Below are positions 44,001-52,880 of a stretch of DNA of 64,000 nt, piece after piece (position 1 is the first letter of the stretch; the number at the start of each line of letters is the position of its first letter). This DNA comes from JABMMZ01 sp964438995 (lineage in GTDB: Bacteria > Bacteroidota > Bacteroidia > NS11-12g > UBA955), in NCBI GenBank assembly GCA_964438995.1, contig CAYTMQ010000001.1, positions 496,001 to 560,000 on the forward strand. The letters run 5' to 3'. The notes below the pieces were generated by a model. The model saw only the letters and a program-made list of their open reading frames with translations. It did no database searches and was not told where the DNA came from. The position numbers and the translations under genes were made by a program.

Positions 44001-44274
44001 TCTTGAAGAAGGTGCAGGCGATTTAAAATCTGCAGAAAAAGATTTAACGTTCATTTTCGAAAAATGTAAATCTGAAGTGATGTTCTATCTACAATATGCT
44101 AATAGTTCTAAGAAATTGTATGTGATGCGTCCATATTCAAAAGATGCATTCGATTCGATGGATAGATGTGTTAATGCCGCCAAGCAATGGGGCTTAACCG
44201 ATTTAGCAGCTAAGTGGGAGAGGGTTACAAAAGAATACAGACCAGCAGTAGAGAATTTTTACAACGCTGAGTAG
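41086..44274 (+). CDS. DUF2723 polytopic membrane protein (GT117-like)
   Basis: 1062 residues. About a dozen membrane segments occupy the first 620 residues. The DUF2723 signature is at the N-terminus: SLWDCGEFISASYKL, VVHPPGAPLFLLFGR and FSAVEAEVYAMSSFF. The motifs resemble GT-C mannosyltransferases, with acidic residues (LWDCGE) in the first loop. The C-terminal 440 residues are soluble, with GDNDTYPLWYAQ and helical repeats. These proteins are proposed to glycosylate exported proteins or lipids; no acceptor is known. A hairpin terminator follows at 44305-44334. Confidence 0.88.
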   Translation: MNYKMINNLLGWLMFLVSLTVYSMTLEPSVSLWDCGEFISASYKLQVVHPPGAPLFLLFGRLFSMFAGEASNVAIAVNMLSAVTSALTVLFTFWITTHFAKKIVKDESTSSNRIAIFGAGIVAALALTFSDSFWFSAVEAEVYAMSSFFTALTFWAALRWEESDSKYADKWLIMVAYLVGLAVGTHLLSLLVIPTVAYIYYFKHNAKTTTSGMVKTGLIGLAVLFFVQNGVIPGIPNLMAKMDLFFVNSLGLPFNSGSMFAIVLLIAITAYGIYYFSKVKVNRVVNLAFICFAYILLGYSSYAMVVVRSADNPAIDMNNPEEPFNLLSYINREQYGDRPLLYGPYFNAPPADEDGDGYYDVKVGKPYYRKDKTEYVTWGNKQEYKWDKSYSTLFPRMGDKDKETSTSGYRSWGGMAELSDQIDYMKNQLSQTQDPKEKEKLQMSIQELELQKPSMGNNLQFLVKYQLGHMYFRYLMWNFVGRQNDQQGHDFNRTLDGNWYSGIGFVDNMHLGPQSKLPEYMANNPGRNAYYFIPLILGLLGIFYQYKKGKNDFISTFVLFVFTGALIIIFLNQPPYEPRERDYSLVGSFQTFCIWIGLGVLFIWDKLRNKISGTMAAILASVIALSAPVLMGTQGWDDHDRSGRYLGIDFAKNYLNSCPPNAILFTNGDNDTYPLWYAQNVEGIRKDIRIINQSLLPTDWYSQVLLTKVYDSERLPLSLTKEQLAAGVNDYFQFNDGKDNSPKELSEFISKLVNGKMEYYDHRIFKVTVDKAAALKSGVVRMEDSAKIADQIIINFPSGSLNKGHLVLLDLIAQNAATGWKRPICFSTTSGDEGLLGMHEYFERKGLIYQLVPVKTPATRGNVTNVNIDLMYDMLMNKFRYSGIKEKPNYYLDDKATIVPYAIQNMFLFTGYDMLRKIEEIKFNDSTLSNPANKAKVDEYKTKILALTKKVKEEYPERALPAKADFMYNLAVLEEGAGDLKSAEKDLTFIFEKCKSEVMFYLQYANSSKKLYVMRPYSKDAFDSMDRCVNAAKQWGLTDLAAKWERVTKEYRPAVENFYNAE

Positions 44275-44304
44275 TAGAGTATAAATTTTATTTAAAAAAA
44301 CATC

Positions 44305-44334
44305 GATAAAGACGCATTCAAGTGCGTCTTTATC
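44305..44334. terminator. Terminator after the DUF2723 gene
   Basis: GATAAAGACGCA, loop TTCAAG, TGCGTCTTTATC: a perfect 12-base-pair stem, 30 bases past the stop codon and before the rlmB start. Confidence 0.7.
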
Positions 44335-44345
44335 ATTTGCATAAA

Positions 44346-45092
44346 ATGGAAAATAATCAAAAAGAAACAGGAATCATTTTCGGAACCCGACCGCTTGAAG
44401 AAGCTTTGGAAGCCGGATCTACATTCGTAAAGGTGTATGTTCAAAAAGGTGTTGGCGATAGCATCAAACGCATTAAGCAATTATTGAACAGGCATAAAGT
44501 AAACTTTACAGAAGTGCCAAAAGAGAAGTTAGATTCTCTTTCAAAATTTAAAAACCATCAAGGTGTTGTAGCGAAAATATCATCAATAGAATACCACAAT
44601 GCTGAAGATTTGGTAAACGACCTTTTAGAGAAAGACAAGGCGCCTTTCTTAATCGCATTGGATAGGGTTACTGATGTCAGAAATTTTGGTGCTATAGCCA
44701 GAACCGCAATGGCAGCTGGGTTAGATGCTATCATCATTCCTGAAAAAGGCTCTGCAACGGTTACCGATGAAGCCATTAAAACATCCGCTGGAGCATTGTT
44801 GCACTTGCCAGTTTGTCGTTCTCAGAACTTGTTTCAAACCATCAAACATTTAAAAGATTCTGGACTGCAAATTATATGTGGTACCGAAAAGGCCAATAAA
44901 GAATTGTTTTATGATACCTATACCAAACCATGTGTCATCATTGTTGGCAGTGAAGAAGATGGTATTCATCCTTCTATATTAAAACTTGCAGATAAGTTGG
45001 TGAAAATTCCAATGAATTCAGAATTGGATTCACTGAATGTATCAGTAGCTGCTGGTATCATGATGTATGAAGTCATTAGACAAAATTCTTAA
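44346..45092 (+). CDS. rlmB: 23S rRNA 2'-O-ribose methyltransferase, RlmB-like (SpoU family)
   Basis: 248 residues from ATG 44346, the normal RlmB length; an upstream start at 44322 falls within the terminator hairpin and is rejected. N-terminal substrate-binding domain (IIFGTRPLEEALEAG) followed by the knotted SPOUT domain with LDRVTDVRNFGAIARTA, VIIVGSEEDGIHPSIL and IPMNSELDSLNVSVAAGIM. RlmB methylates G2251 of 23S rRNA in E. coli; the exact target here is inferred. The next gene starts 13 bases downstream. Confidence 0.9.
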   Translation: MENNQKETGIIFGTRPLEEALEAGSTFVKVYVQKGVGDSIKRIKQLLNRHKVNFTEVPKEKLDSLSKFKNHQGVVAKISSIEYHNAEDLVNDLLEKDKAPFLIALDRVTDVRNFGAIARTAMAAGLDAIIIPEKGSATVTDEAIKTSAGALLHLPVCRSQNLFQTIKHLKDSGLQIICGTEKANKELFYDTYTKPCVIIVGSEEDGIHPSILKLADKLVKIPMNSELDSLNVSVAAGIMMYEVIRQNS

Positions 45093-45105
45093 TTATTATC
45101 ATCCT

Positions 45106-46626
45106 ATGAAATATATACTCTTATTTTTATCGTTTATATCGGTCGAACTATTCGCTCAAAACAGGTTTAGTGACGACACAGCTGTAATGAACATTTACAA
45201 CCATCAATACAATAGAAATGCAAAGGCTCTATTGCCATATTTAAAATCGCCAATAGAAAGACATAGATACCATGCCTTATTGGCTTTTGCTTCCATACAA
45301 GATAAGCAATATGTTCAATACCTATTCAATGCATTAAAGTCAGATGCAACGCCTGTTATTAGAAAAGCAGCGGCCTATTCACTTGGTCAGTTGTATGATA
45401 CTACCATAAATGCTGAATTGATAGGATGTTATAAAAATGAAAAAGTATCAGAAGTAAGAAACAACATTTTAGAAGCCATAGGCAAAACTGCAGATGTCAA
45501 TACGTCATTGTTTTTAAAAGATATTAAACCTTCAGAATTAGATACAGCTATGCATATTGGTATTGCGAGAGCGGTTTACCATACTGCAAGAAGACGTCGC
45601 CTTAGTCCAGAAGCCAAAGAAATGACCTCTAAGTTGTTTTTAATTACTAAGAACAGCGAAGTTAGAGCGGTTTGTAATAGGGTTATGAATCCAAGTAAAC
45701 CGGCTACTGATAATGCTAAGAAAACGAAAATTACTTTAAAAGAACTGGATGTTTTATTTACAAAAAAGAATGCAAGTGCATATCAGCAGTTAGACATATT
45801 GCAGACCAAATTGATGGCAGAAAACGATTGGTTTAAGTTGGCCAATTCTTCGAAGTATGTGCCTGTACAAACATACTGTATGGAGCAATATTTGGCAGAA
45901 GCAAAAAAGGTACATGATACCACTTATATAAAATTGATCAATAGTAAAAATGTGGCATTTGTTTCATTGGCATGCGAGCGTTTGAGAAAAGACAGTGTAT
46001 GGTCAACTTCTGTAGAAACAGGTGTAGCCAACCTCAATGAAGCCATGCAAACATTGATTATTCCAAGAGATTACGAAGCGTGGTTGGATTTGTACAAAAC
46101 AAAACAGCAATTGCTAAAAGAGCCTATGAGCTATCCCAATTTTTTTGAGTCAGGCTATCAATTTCCAATCGACTGGGAGTATGTAAAGAAGACGCCAGAA
46201 AATGTAAAAGTTAAAATCACTACCAACAAAGGCGATATTGTTATAGCATGTAAAGTAAGTGAAAGTCCAGCTTCAGTAGCCAACTTTTTGAAATGTGTTG
46301 ACACAGGGTACTACAACAACAAGTCATTTCACAGATATGTTCCAGATTTTGTTATACAAGGAGGTTGTCCAAGAGGAGATGGTTGGGGTTCACTCAATTG
46401 GATGCAAAGAAGCGAGTTTAGTAGTGAGTTAAGATATCATCCAGGAAGTGTTGGGTTAGCATCAGCGGGTAAAGATTCAGAAGGTGTTCAGTTCTTTATC
46501 ACGCATTCATACACAACCAATTTGGATGGCAAGTACACCATATTTGCAGAAGTTGTAAGCGGTATGGATGTGGTAAACAGTCTCAGAGTTGGAGACAAAA
46601 TGATCAGTGTTGTAAGAATTGATTAA
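45106..46626 (+). CDS. Exported HEAT-repeat protein with cyclophilin-type peptidylprolyl isomerase domain
   Basis: 506 residues from ATG 45106, followed by a signal peptide (ISVELFAQ). Residues about 35-200 look like HEAT repeats (HRYHALLAFASIQ, VIRKAAAYSLGQLYD, EVRNNILEAIGKTA). The C-terminal 150 residues are a cyclophilin domain with the catalytic Arg in SFHRYVPDFVIQGG, then SVGLASAGKDSEGVQFFIT and HSYTTNLDGKYTIFAEV. It would be a periplasmic proline isomerase on a scaffold. It probably shares the rlmB transcript. Confidence 0.85.
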   Translation: MKYILLFLSFISVELFAQNRFSDDTAVMNIYNHQYNRNAKALLPYLKSPIERHRYHALLAFASIQDKQYVQYLFNALKSDATPVIRKAAAYSLGQLYDTTINAELIGCYKNEKVSEVRNNILEAIGKTADVNTSLFLKDIKPSELDTAMHIGIARAVYHTARRRRLSPEAKEMTSKLFLITKNSEVRAVCNRVMNPSKPATDNAKKTKITLKELDVLFTKKNASAYQQLDILQTKLMAENDWFKLANSSKYVPVQTYCMEQYLAEAKKVHDTTYIKLINSKNVAFVSLACERLRKDSVWSTSVETGVANLNEAMQTLIIPRDYEAWLDLYKTKQQLLKEPMSYPNFFESGYQFPIDWEYVKKTPENVKVKITTNKGDIVIACKVSESPASVANFLKCVDTGYYNNKSFHRYVPDFVIQGGCPRGDGWGSLNWMQRSEFSSELRYHPGSVGLASAGKDSEGVQFFITHSYTTNLDGKYTIFAEVVSGMDVVNSLRVGDKMISVVRID

Positions 46627-46667
46627 TTAAAAATTAATTGTAATATGTCGAAATTATGACATTGATT

Positions 46668-46699
46668 TTTGATTTATTCTTGTCTTTAATGTAGATTTG
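46668..46699 (+). promoter_or_regulatory. Promoter of the 46713 gene
   Basis: TTTG (46668-46671), 20 bases, then TAGATTTG (46692-46699), a full match to the phylum consensus, with the ATG 13 bases downstream. Confidence 0.75.
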
Positions 46700-46712
46700 A
46701 ATAAACTATGTT

Positions 46713-49700
46713 ATGAAACACTTTCTAATTGTTCTGCTGCTGTTTTTAGGACTGGATGCTTTAGCCCAAAAAGAAACCTATAATTGGTATTTTGGGCAAT
46801 TTGCTGGAGTTAGATTCAATGGCAACGCTAAGCCAACAGCAGTTACTAATAGTGCTATGAGCACCTTTGAAGGATGTGCAACCATTAGTAACAAACAAGG
46901 CAGATTGTTGTTTTACACAGACGGTTTAAGGGTGTATGACAGTACCCACAACATGATGCCCAATGGCAATGGCTTGTTAGGTAACAGTTCAGCTACACAA
47001 TCGGGTATTGCGATTCCAAAACCTGGATCATCTAATTTATTTTATATTTTCACTGCCGATGCACAAGAAAACGGCTGTAGAAATGGTTTAAGATATTCTG
47101 AATTGAATATGAATCTTAATAATGGTAAAGGCGATATTACCAGTACTAAGAATGTGCAATTATTGTCTTATACAACTGAAAAAGTAACGGCAACAAAGCA
47201 AGCTAATGGTGTAGATTATTGGGTATGCACCATAAAACAAAACAGTGATACATTTTATGCTTATGGAGTGACGTCATCTGGAGTTAATCATACACCTGTG
47301 CGCTCTTCATTTAAATGGCGTTTGAGTACAAACAATTTATGGGGGACATTAAAATTCAGTCCTAAAGGCGATAAAGTGGTATTTGGCAATGGGCAAGATT
47401 CTGTAATGATAGCTGATTTCAATTCCAAAACTGGTGTTATTTCCAATGCATATAGTTTAGGAAAATTTACAGCTTATGGCGTAGAGTTTTCTTTAAAAGG
47501 TAAATTCTTATACTTATCAGATTGGAATTTAGGCAATGTTTATCAAATTGATTTAAGGTCAAACAACAGAGCAACCATTATTGCTTCCAGACAAGCTGTC
47601 GTGACCAATCTGGGAGGCGGAAAAGCTGGCGCACTTCAACTTGGACCAGATAATAGAATTTATTTTGCTGTTAATGGCTCTTCGTATTTACATGCGTTTA
47701 TGTATCCAGATTCATTAGGCTCTGGAAGTACATATACGTCAAATTATGTTAGTTTAAATGGAAAAACAAGTAGCATAGGGCTTCCAACTTTTATGCAATC
47801 ATTTTTCATTAAAAATGAATTTGAAGCCAATAGAACATGTATAAGAGATACGACTTTTTTTACATTAACTGATCAGATAGTAGATTCAGTTAGATGGTAT
47901 TTTGGCGATTCGCTATCTGGTTCCAAAAATACCTCAACTTTAAAAACAGGTATTTACCACATATATAAAAAGGTTGGGAAGTATACCGTCAAATTAATTT
48001 CTTATACAAAGTTCAAAAACGATACGATTGTAAAGAAAATATCTATCGTTGATTCAAAACCTCAATTAGGAGTTGATAAGATTATTTGTAACAATTTCAA
48101 TTTTATAGAATTAAAGCCAAGTGGAAATTTCGTTTCCTATCTTTGGTCTAATGGTTCGCCAACGAAAGAAATTTATATTACGAAAAAAGGCATCTATATA
48201 CTTAGAACACTTGACACTACAGGTTGTTTGGCATTTGATACAATTCAAGTATTTAACCCTAAAGTTAAAGCAAAATTTATTGGGGATACTTTGTTGTGTC
48301 CTAAAGAGTTGTTTAAGTTTAAGAATGCTTCGGTAGTTCAGGATGATACCATTCAATTTTTCAAATATGAGTTTCCTGATAAAACGGTTGTGTTTGATTC
48401 ATTAAGTTCTAAGCGATTTAAAAACAACGATTCATTTTTAGTGAAATTTTATGTTAGAACAGCAAGCAACTGTATTGATTCAAGTTCAAGGTACGTTAAA
48501 ACCAAGTTACAACCAATTGCCAGCTTTTCGACTTTAGGAGATACTTTATGTTGGCATAACAAACCAATTAATTTGATCAATTCAAGTACTTTTGAGCCCA
48601 ACACTACTTCTCACCTTTGGGATTTTGGAGATAATACCTTCTCATCAAAAGTGCTACCCAATGATAAACATTATAATAACAGCAATCAATCGTACACCAT
48701 AACTTACTATTTGAATTCGAATAATGGATGTACAGACACCTTGAAGAAAAAATTGGTTTTGAAAGAAAGACCAATTGCTGTATTTAATGTAAATGATACG
48801 CAACAATGTCAGAAGTCTAATGTATTTAAATTAGCTAATAATAGTTCATTTAGTCAGTTAAATGCTTTAAAATACAACTGGAGTTTTGGTGATGGAAATG
48901 GTTCAACTTTAAAGGTACCTTCAGATAAAGTATATAGTAATTCAGGATGGTACAGAATTCAATTAATTGTACATTCGGCAACTACATTCTGTAATGATAC
49001 AGTTGCAACTGTAGTAAATGTTGCTCCTCACGCTGTCCCCGATTTTAGATTGCTTAAAGATACACAATGCATCTCTGTAAACAGTTTCAGATTCATCAAC
49101 CAAAGTCAGTTAATTGCTGGAAGTATGAGTTATAAATGGGATTATGGAGATGGTAAATTTGGTTATTCAAAAGATGTACAACATTCGTATCTAGGCGTAA
49201 ATGTATACAGTGTTAAACTGAAAGTCACTACCAATTTTGGTTGTACAGATTCTATTACAAAAACAGCGACAACCGTACTTTCGCCAAAAGCTATCATCGG
49301 CATAAACGACACACAACAATGCTTTAATGCCCATGCTTTCGATTTTATCAATGCTACCAGTACTCAAAATGGAAGTGTTATTGCAAATTGGAAGATAGAC
49401 GATGTTGATGCAGGAGTAAGTGATATGTTCAATTCAAAGTTTTCTATTAGTGGTTTACATAAGATTCAGTTGATTGTATTCTCAAGTAATATGTGCAGTG
49501 ATACTGCTATTCGCCAAGTGTATTTAGAATCTCCTGGAAAATTGAATATAAGCGTAAACCCACAAGTTGAGCAATGTTTGAGGTACAATAAATTCAATTT
49601 CAATGTCAATTCAATAGACCCAAGAGTAACTTTGCAAAACTTTATTTGGGATTTTGGTGATGCTCAATCGGCCTATTCAAAGTCGGTTTCGCATACGTAT

Positions 49701-50576
49701 CAATCTACAGGTAAGAAAACAGTTCAGGCAATCACTCAATCAATAAATGGATGTCATGATAGCAATACTATAGAAGTTACTTTACACAGCATGCCTTTAG
49801 CAAAATTTGATTCAGATACAACATGTTTTAAAGAAGCGGCGTATCTAGTCAATCGTTCTATTTCAAATGGCAGCAATATAGTTGGTTATCAGTGGATGTT
49901 TGGAGATTTAACAAGTTCTACAGACAAAGACCCGATTAAATATTATGCAAAATCCGGAACTTATGATGTTAGATTGATTGCAATCTCAGATAAAAATTGT
50001 CGTGATACGAGTCAGAAACAAGAAGTAATAATTAGGCAATTGCCAGTATCAAAATTTGATTATGTAAGATTGGGCTCTAAAGAATTTGAGACAACCCGTG
50101 TGCAATTAATCAATCAATCGTATTCAAATATCATCAAAAATTCATGGAGTTACAATAATGGAAATGTCAGCACCGAATCTTCACCTGAAATAAGTACAAA
50201 GGATACAGGGCAACTAAAAATACAGCTAGCTGTTGAAGATATCTATGGGTGTAGGGATACCAGTGTGGTAGTAACCAAAAGATTATTTCCGGATTTTTTC
50301 TTTCATTTACCAAATGCTTTCACACCAGACCCTAATGGCTCCAGTGTCAATCAAACTTTTAAGCCATTAGCTTCAAAGTATGTAAAGTCTTATACCATGG
50401 AGATATACAATAGATGGGGAGAGAAAGTATTTGAATCAAAAGACATCAATATTGGATGGGATGGTACTTACAAAGGTGAATTATGTCAACAAGATATATA
50501 TCTGTGTAGAATTTATGTCATTCCGTACTTCGGACCAATTCAAAGTCATGAAACTACCATTACTTTATTAAGGTAG
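46713..50576 (+). CDS. 1287-residue PKD-domain protein with type B T9SS (gliding-motility-type) C-terminus
   Basis: The signal peptide ends LDALAQ. Residues about 20-375 look like a propeller (NWYFGQFAG, LLFYTDGLRVYD, LKFSPKGDKVVFGN, YLSDWNLGNVYQID). Then come at least six PKD-like domains marked by VRWYFGDSLSG, HLWDFGDNTFSS, YNWSFGDGNGS, YKWDYGDGKFGYS, FIWDFGDAQSAYS and YQWMFGDLTSS. The last 90 residues are the type B sorting domain: LPNAFTPDPNGSSVNQTF, MEIYNRWGEKVFES and IGWDGTYKGE. Such proteins are exported by T9SS and attached to the surface; an adhesin role is likely. It is monocistronic. Confidence 0.88.
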   Translation: MKHFLIVLLLFLGLDALAQKETYNWYFGQFAGVRFNGNAKPTAVTNSAMSTFEGCATISNKQGRLLFYTDGLRVYDSTHNMMPNGNGLLGNSSATQSGIAIPKPGSSNLFYIFTADAQENGCRNGLRYSELNMNLNNGKGDITSTKNVQLLSYTTEKVTATKQANGVDYWVCTIKQNSDTFYAYGVTSSGVNHTPVRSSFKWRLSTNNLWGTLKFSPKGDKVVFGNGQDSVMIADFNSKTGVISNAYSLGKFTAYGVEFSLKGKFLYLSDWNLGNVYQIDLRSNNRATIIASRQAVVTNLGGGKAGALQLGPDNRIYFAVNGSSYLHAFMYPDSLGSGSTYTSNYVSLNGKTSSIGLPTFMQSFFIKNEFEANRTCIRDTTFFTLTDQIVDSVRWYFGDSLSGSKNTSTLKTGIYHIYKKVGKYTVKLISYTKFKNDTIVKKISIVDSKPQLGVDKIICNNFNFIELKPSGNFVSYLWSNGSPTKEIYITKKGIYILRTLDTTGCLAFDTIQVFNPKVKAKFIGDTLLCPKELFKFKNASVVQDDTIQFFKYEFPDKTVVFDSLSSKRFKNNDSFLVKFYVRTASNCIDSSSRYVKTKLQPIASFSTLGDTLCWHNKPINLINSSTFEPNTTSHLWDFGDNTFSSKVLPNDKHYNNSNQSYTITYYLNSNNGCTDTLKKKLVLKERPIAVFNVNDTQQCQKSNVFKLANNSSFSQLNALKYNWSFGDGNGSTLKVPSDKVYSNSGWYRIQLIVHSATTFCNDTVATVVNVAPHAVPDFRLLKDTQCISVNSFRFINQSQLIAGSMSYKWDYGDGKFGYSKDVQHSYLGVNVYSVKLKVTTNFGCTDSITKTATTVLSPKAIIGINDTQQCFNAHAFDFINATSTQNGSVIANWKIDDVDAGVSDMFNSKFSISGLHKIQLIVFSSNMCSDTAIRQVYLESPGKLNISVNPQVEQCLRYNKFNFNVNSIDPRVTLQNFIWDFGDAQSAYSKSVSHTYQSTGKKTVQAITQSINGCHDSNTIEVTLHSMPLAKFDSDTTCFKEAAYLVNRSISNGSNIVGYQWMFGDLTSSTDKDPIKYYAKSGTYDVRLIAISDKNCRDTSQKQEVIIRQLPVSKFDYVRLGSKEFETTRVQLINQSYSNIIKNSWSYNNGNVSTESSPEISTKDTGQLKIQLAVEDIYGCRDTSVVVTKRLFPDFFFHLPNAFTPDPNGSSVNQTFKPLASKYVKSYTMEIYNRWGEKVFESKDINIGWDGTYKGELCQQDIYLCRIYVIPYFGPIQSHETTITLLR

Positions 50577-50687
50577 AAAAATTAAACGAATATAAACGTT
50601 TATAAAACGGTTAAGAAAAAATTTATTTAGACCTTTGCATTAGAAATTTTATTAGGTGAATTTCGTAATACATATCTGCTTAATTTT

Positions 50688-50735
50688 CCCTGATTTAGAA
50701 GAAAACGCGAAGACCGTCTTTAATTCTAAACAGGG
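50688..50735. other. Inverted repeat in the long region before recA
   Basis: The 437 bases between 50577 and 51013 hold no gene. CCCTGATTTAGAA (50688-50700) pairs with TTCTAAACAGGG (50724-50735) with one bulge, enclosing a small AAGAC/GTCTT hairpin (50710-50720). A promoter-like GACCTTTG lies at 50629-50636, preceded by AACG boxes at 50585, 50595 and 50606. The hairpin may be part of a recA leader or of a small RNA. Confidence 0.4.
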
Positions 50736-51013
50736 AGGACTAAGTGGATTTGAGATTTGGGAAAAGTGAAAAATGGAATTAGTAATTATTTGTAAATTAG
50801 ATGGGTAAGATTGATATGGCACCTATTTTACTAAATTAATTAGCAATTCAATTTAACGGTTAAAAATGTAAAATAAATGGAGGTAAAACTAGTATTGATA
50901 AAGAATTTAGCAATTAAATGCTAAAAATAATAGCACACTAAAAATCTGTGAATATCTCTAGTAAAATGTGCATAATCGAATGGTCAATATAGCGTACTTC
51001 GAACAATAAAGTT

Positions 51014-52045
51014 ATGGCAGAATCAAATGCAGAAAAATTAAAAGCGTTAAAGCTCACCATCGACAAACTCGAGAAGAGTTATGGAAAAGGTGTTGTGATG
51101 AAGATGGATGACAAGAATGTGGTGGCCGTTGATGTTGTGTCAACTGGTTCATTCAGTCTTGATATGGCATTAGGTGTAGGTGGTTTCCCTAAAGGAAGAG
51201 TAATAGAAATCTACGGTCCAGAAAGTAGTGGTAAAACTACTTTGGCCATCAGTTGTATAGCAGAAGCTCAGAAGAAGGGTGGTATCTGTGCATTTATAGA
51301 TGCAGAGCACGCCTTCGATCAGTTTTATGCGCAAAAATTGGGTGTAAATACTTCTGATCTCTTAATCTCTCAGCCTGACGATGGTGAGCAAGCTTTAGAA
51401 ATTGCAGATAATTTAATACGTTCTGGCGCTATCGATGTGATAGTAATCGACTCAGTTGCGGCACTTGTTCCAAGAGCTGAGATTGAAGGCGACATGGGCG
51501 ACAGCAAAATGGGTCTTCAAGCCCGTTTGATGTCTCAAGCGCTTAGAAAATTAACGGGTACCATCAACAAAACTGGTTGTATCTGTATTTTCATCAACCA
51601 ATTGAGAGAGAAAATCGGTGTGATGTTCGGAAATCCTGAAACAACCACTGGTGGTAATGCGCTTAAATTCTATGCTTCTATCCGTTTGGATATCCGTAGA
51701 ATTGGTCAAATCAAAGATGGTGACGAAATCGTTGGTAACAGAACCAAAGTTAAAGTTGCTAAGAACAAAGTTGCTCCTCCATTTAGAGTAGTTGAATTCG
51801 ATATCATGTATGGTAGAGGTATCTCTAGAGTTGGTGAAGTGTTGGATTTAGCTGTTGACAACAACATCGTTCAAAAAAGTGGCTCTTGGTTCAGCTACAA
51901 TGGTACTAAGCTCGGTCAAGGTAGAGATGCTGTTAAAGAATTACTGGAAGATAACCACGAAATTTTGACAGAGATTGAAGCTAAATTAAAAGAAAAATTG
52001 ATGAATGGTCAAATTCAAATCGCAGAAGATAAATCTGGCGATTAA
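51014..52045 (+). CDS. recA: Recombinase RecA
   Basis: 343 residues, normal length. It shows Walker A GPESSGKTT (about 66-74), FIDAEHAFDQFYA, Walker B VIVIDSVAAL, loop L1/L2 (EGDMGDSKMGLQARLMSQ, GNPETTTGGNALKFYAS) and the C-terminal domain. RecA carries out strand exchange and activates the SOS response. It is monocistronic, with a terminator shared with the convergent dapF operon at 52070-52100. I saw no clear LexA box upstream. Confidence 0.98.
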   Translation: MAESNAEKLKALKLTIDKLEKSYGKGVVMKMDDKNVVAVDVVSTGSFSLDMALGVGGFPKGRVIEIYGPESSGKTTLAISCIAEAQKKGGICAFIDAEHAFDQFYAQKLGVNTSDLLISQPDDGEQALEIADNLIRSGAIDVIVIDSVAALVPRAEIEGDMGDSKMGLQARLMSQALRKLTGTINKTGCICIFINQLREKIGVMFGNPETTTGGNALKFYASIRLDIRRIGQIKDGDEIVGNRTKVKVAKNKVAPPFRVVEFDIMYGRGISRVGEVLDLAVDNNIVQKSGSWFSYNGTKLGQGRDAVKELLEDNHEILTEIEAKLKEKLMNGQIQIAEDKSGD

Positions 52046-52069
52046 TAAAGATTTTTAGTTTATGTGTGT

Positions 52070-52100
52070 AAAAGGGTCAGACGAATGTCTGGCCTTTTTT
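52070..52100. terminator. Terminator between recA and dapF
   Basis: AAAAGGGTCAGAC (52070-52082), loop GAAT, GTCTGGCCTTTTT: a 13-base-pair stem with two G-T pairs ending in T residues, abutting the dapF stop codon. Confidence 0.8.
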
Positions 52101-52879
52101 TATTTCAAAGTAATTTCACCTTCGTACACCTCTGTTGCTGGTCCGCACAACCACACATCAGTTACAGTCTCTCCATAGTTGAACATTACCTGTAATTTAC
52201 CTCCAGGAGTTTCTATGTCTATGCATGTTTTCCCATTCGTTAATCCAGTGTTTTTGGCAAATGCAATAGCAGAAGCCGTAACCCCTGTACCACAACTTAA
52301 AGTTTCATTTTCTACACCTCTTTCATAAGTTCTAACTTTAATAGAGCGCTCGCCAGTTACTTCAACAAAATTGACATTGATACCTTCGTTTTTGTATGTT
52401 TCATTGTATCTGATATGTCTGGCTTCTGCTAGAATATCGATGCCATTTACATTGTCAGAGAACACTACATAATGAGGCGAACCAGTATTTAAAATGTAAT
52501 GGTTGTTGTGTTCATGAATAGCAGTTACATCTTGCATGTGTAATTCAACTTTCTCATGACTCCAATTGGCATCATGTGGACCATCGATGGCTTTGAAATG
52601 TGTTTTGTCTGATTGAAAAACACCTAGACGTTTAGCAAAATCTACAATGCATCTACCGCCATTTCCACACATGGTGCTGATGTTGCCATCACTGTTGTAA
52701 TACACCATTTCGAAATCAAAACCTTCAATGTTTTGCAACAACATCAAACCATCGCCACCTATACCAAACTTTGGATGACATAAAAACGCCACATCTAATT
52801 GGTCGTATTGTCTGTCTCTGTTGTCTATGATGACAAAGTCGTTTCCGGTTCCTTGGTATTTCTTAAATTTAAGTTTCAA
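52100..52879 (-). CDS. dapF: Diaminopimelate epimerase
   Basis: 259 residues with the two active-site cysteines, Cys71 in STMCGNGGRC and Cys196 in LSCGTGVTASA, and the typical N-terminus KYQGTGNDFVIIDN. It converts LL- to meso-diaminopimelate for lysine and peptidoglycan synthesis. It starts 1 base after the anti-sigma-like gene, so it is probably last in an operon with an ECF sigma/anti-sigma pair, an unusual companion for this enzyme. Confidence 0.96.
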   Translation of the reverse strand: MKLKFKKYQGTGNDFVIIDNRDRQYDQLDVAFLCHPKFGIGGDGLMLLQNIEGFDFEMVYYNSDGNISTMCGNGGRCIVDFAKRLGVFQSDKTHFKAIDGPHDANWSHEKVELHMQDVTAIHEHNNHYILNTGSPHYVVFSDNVNGIDILAEARHIRYNETYKNEGINVNFVEVTGERSIKVRTYERGVENETLSCGTGVTASAIAFAKNTGLTNGKTCIDIETPGGKLQVMFNYGETVTDVWLCGPATEVYEGEITLK

Positions 52880-52880
52880 A

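Noticed and set aside
50940..51013. LexA/SOS box in front of recA
   Set aside because: No clear palindrome near the start was seen, and the SOS motif of this lineage is not known to me.
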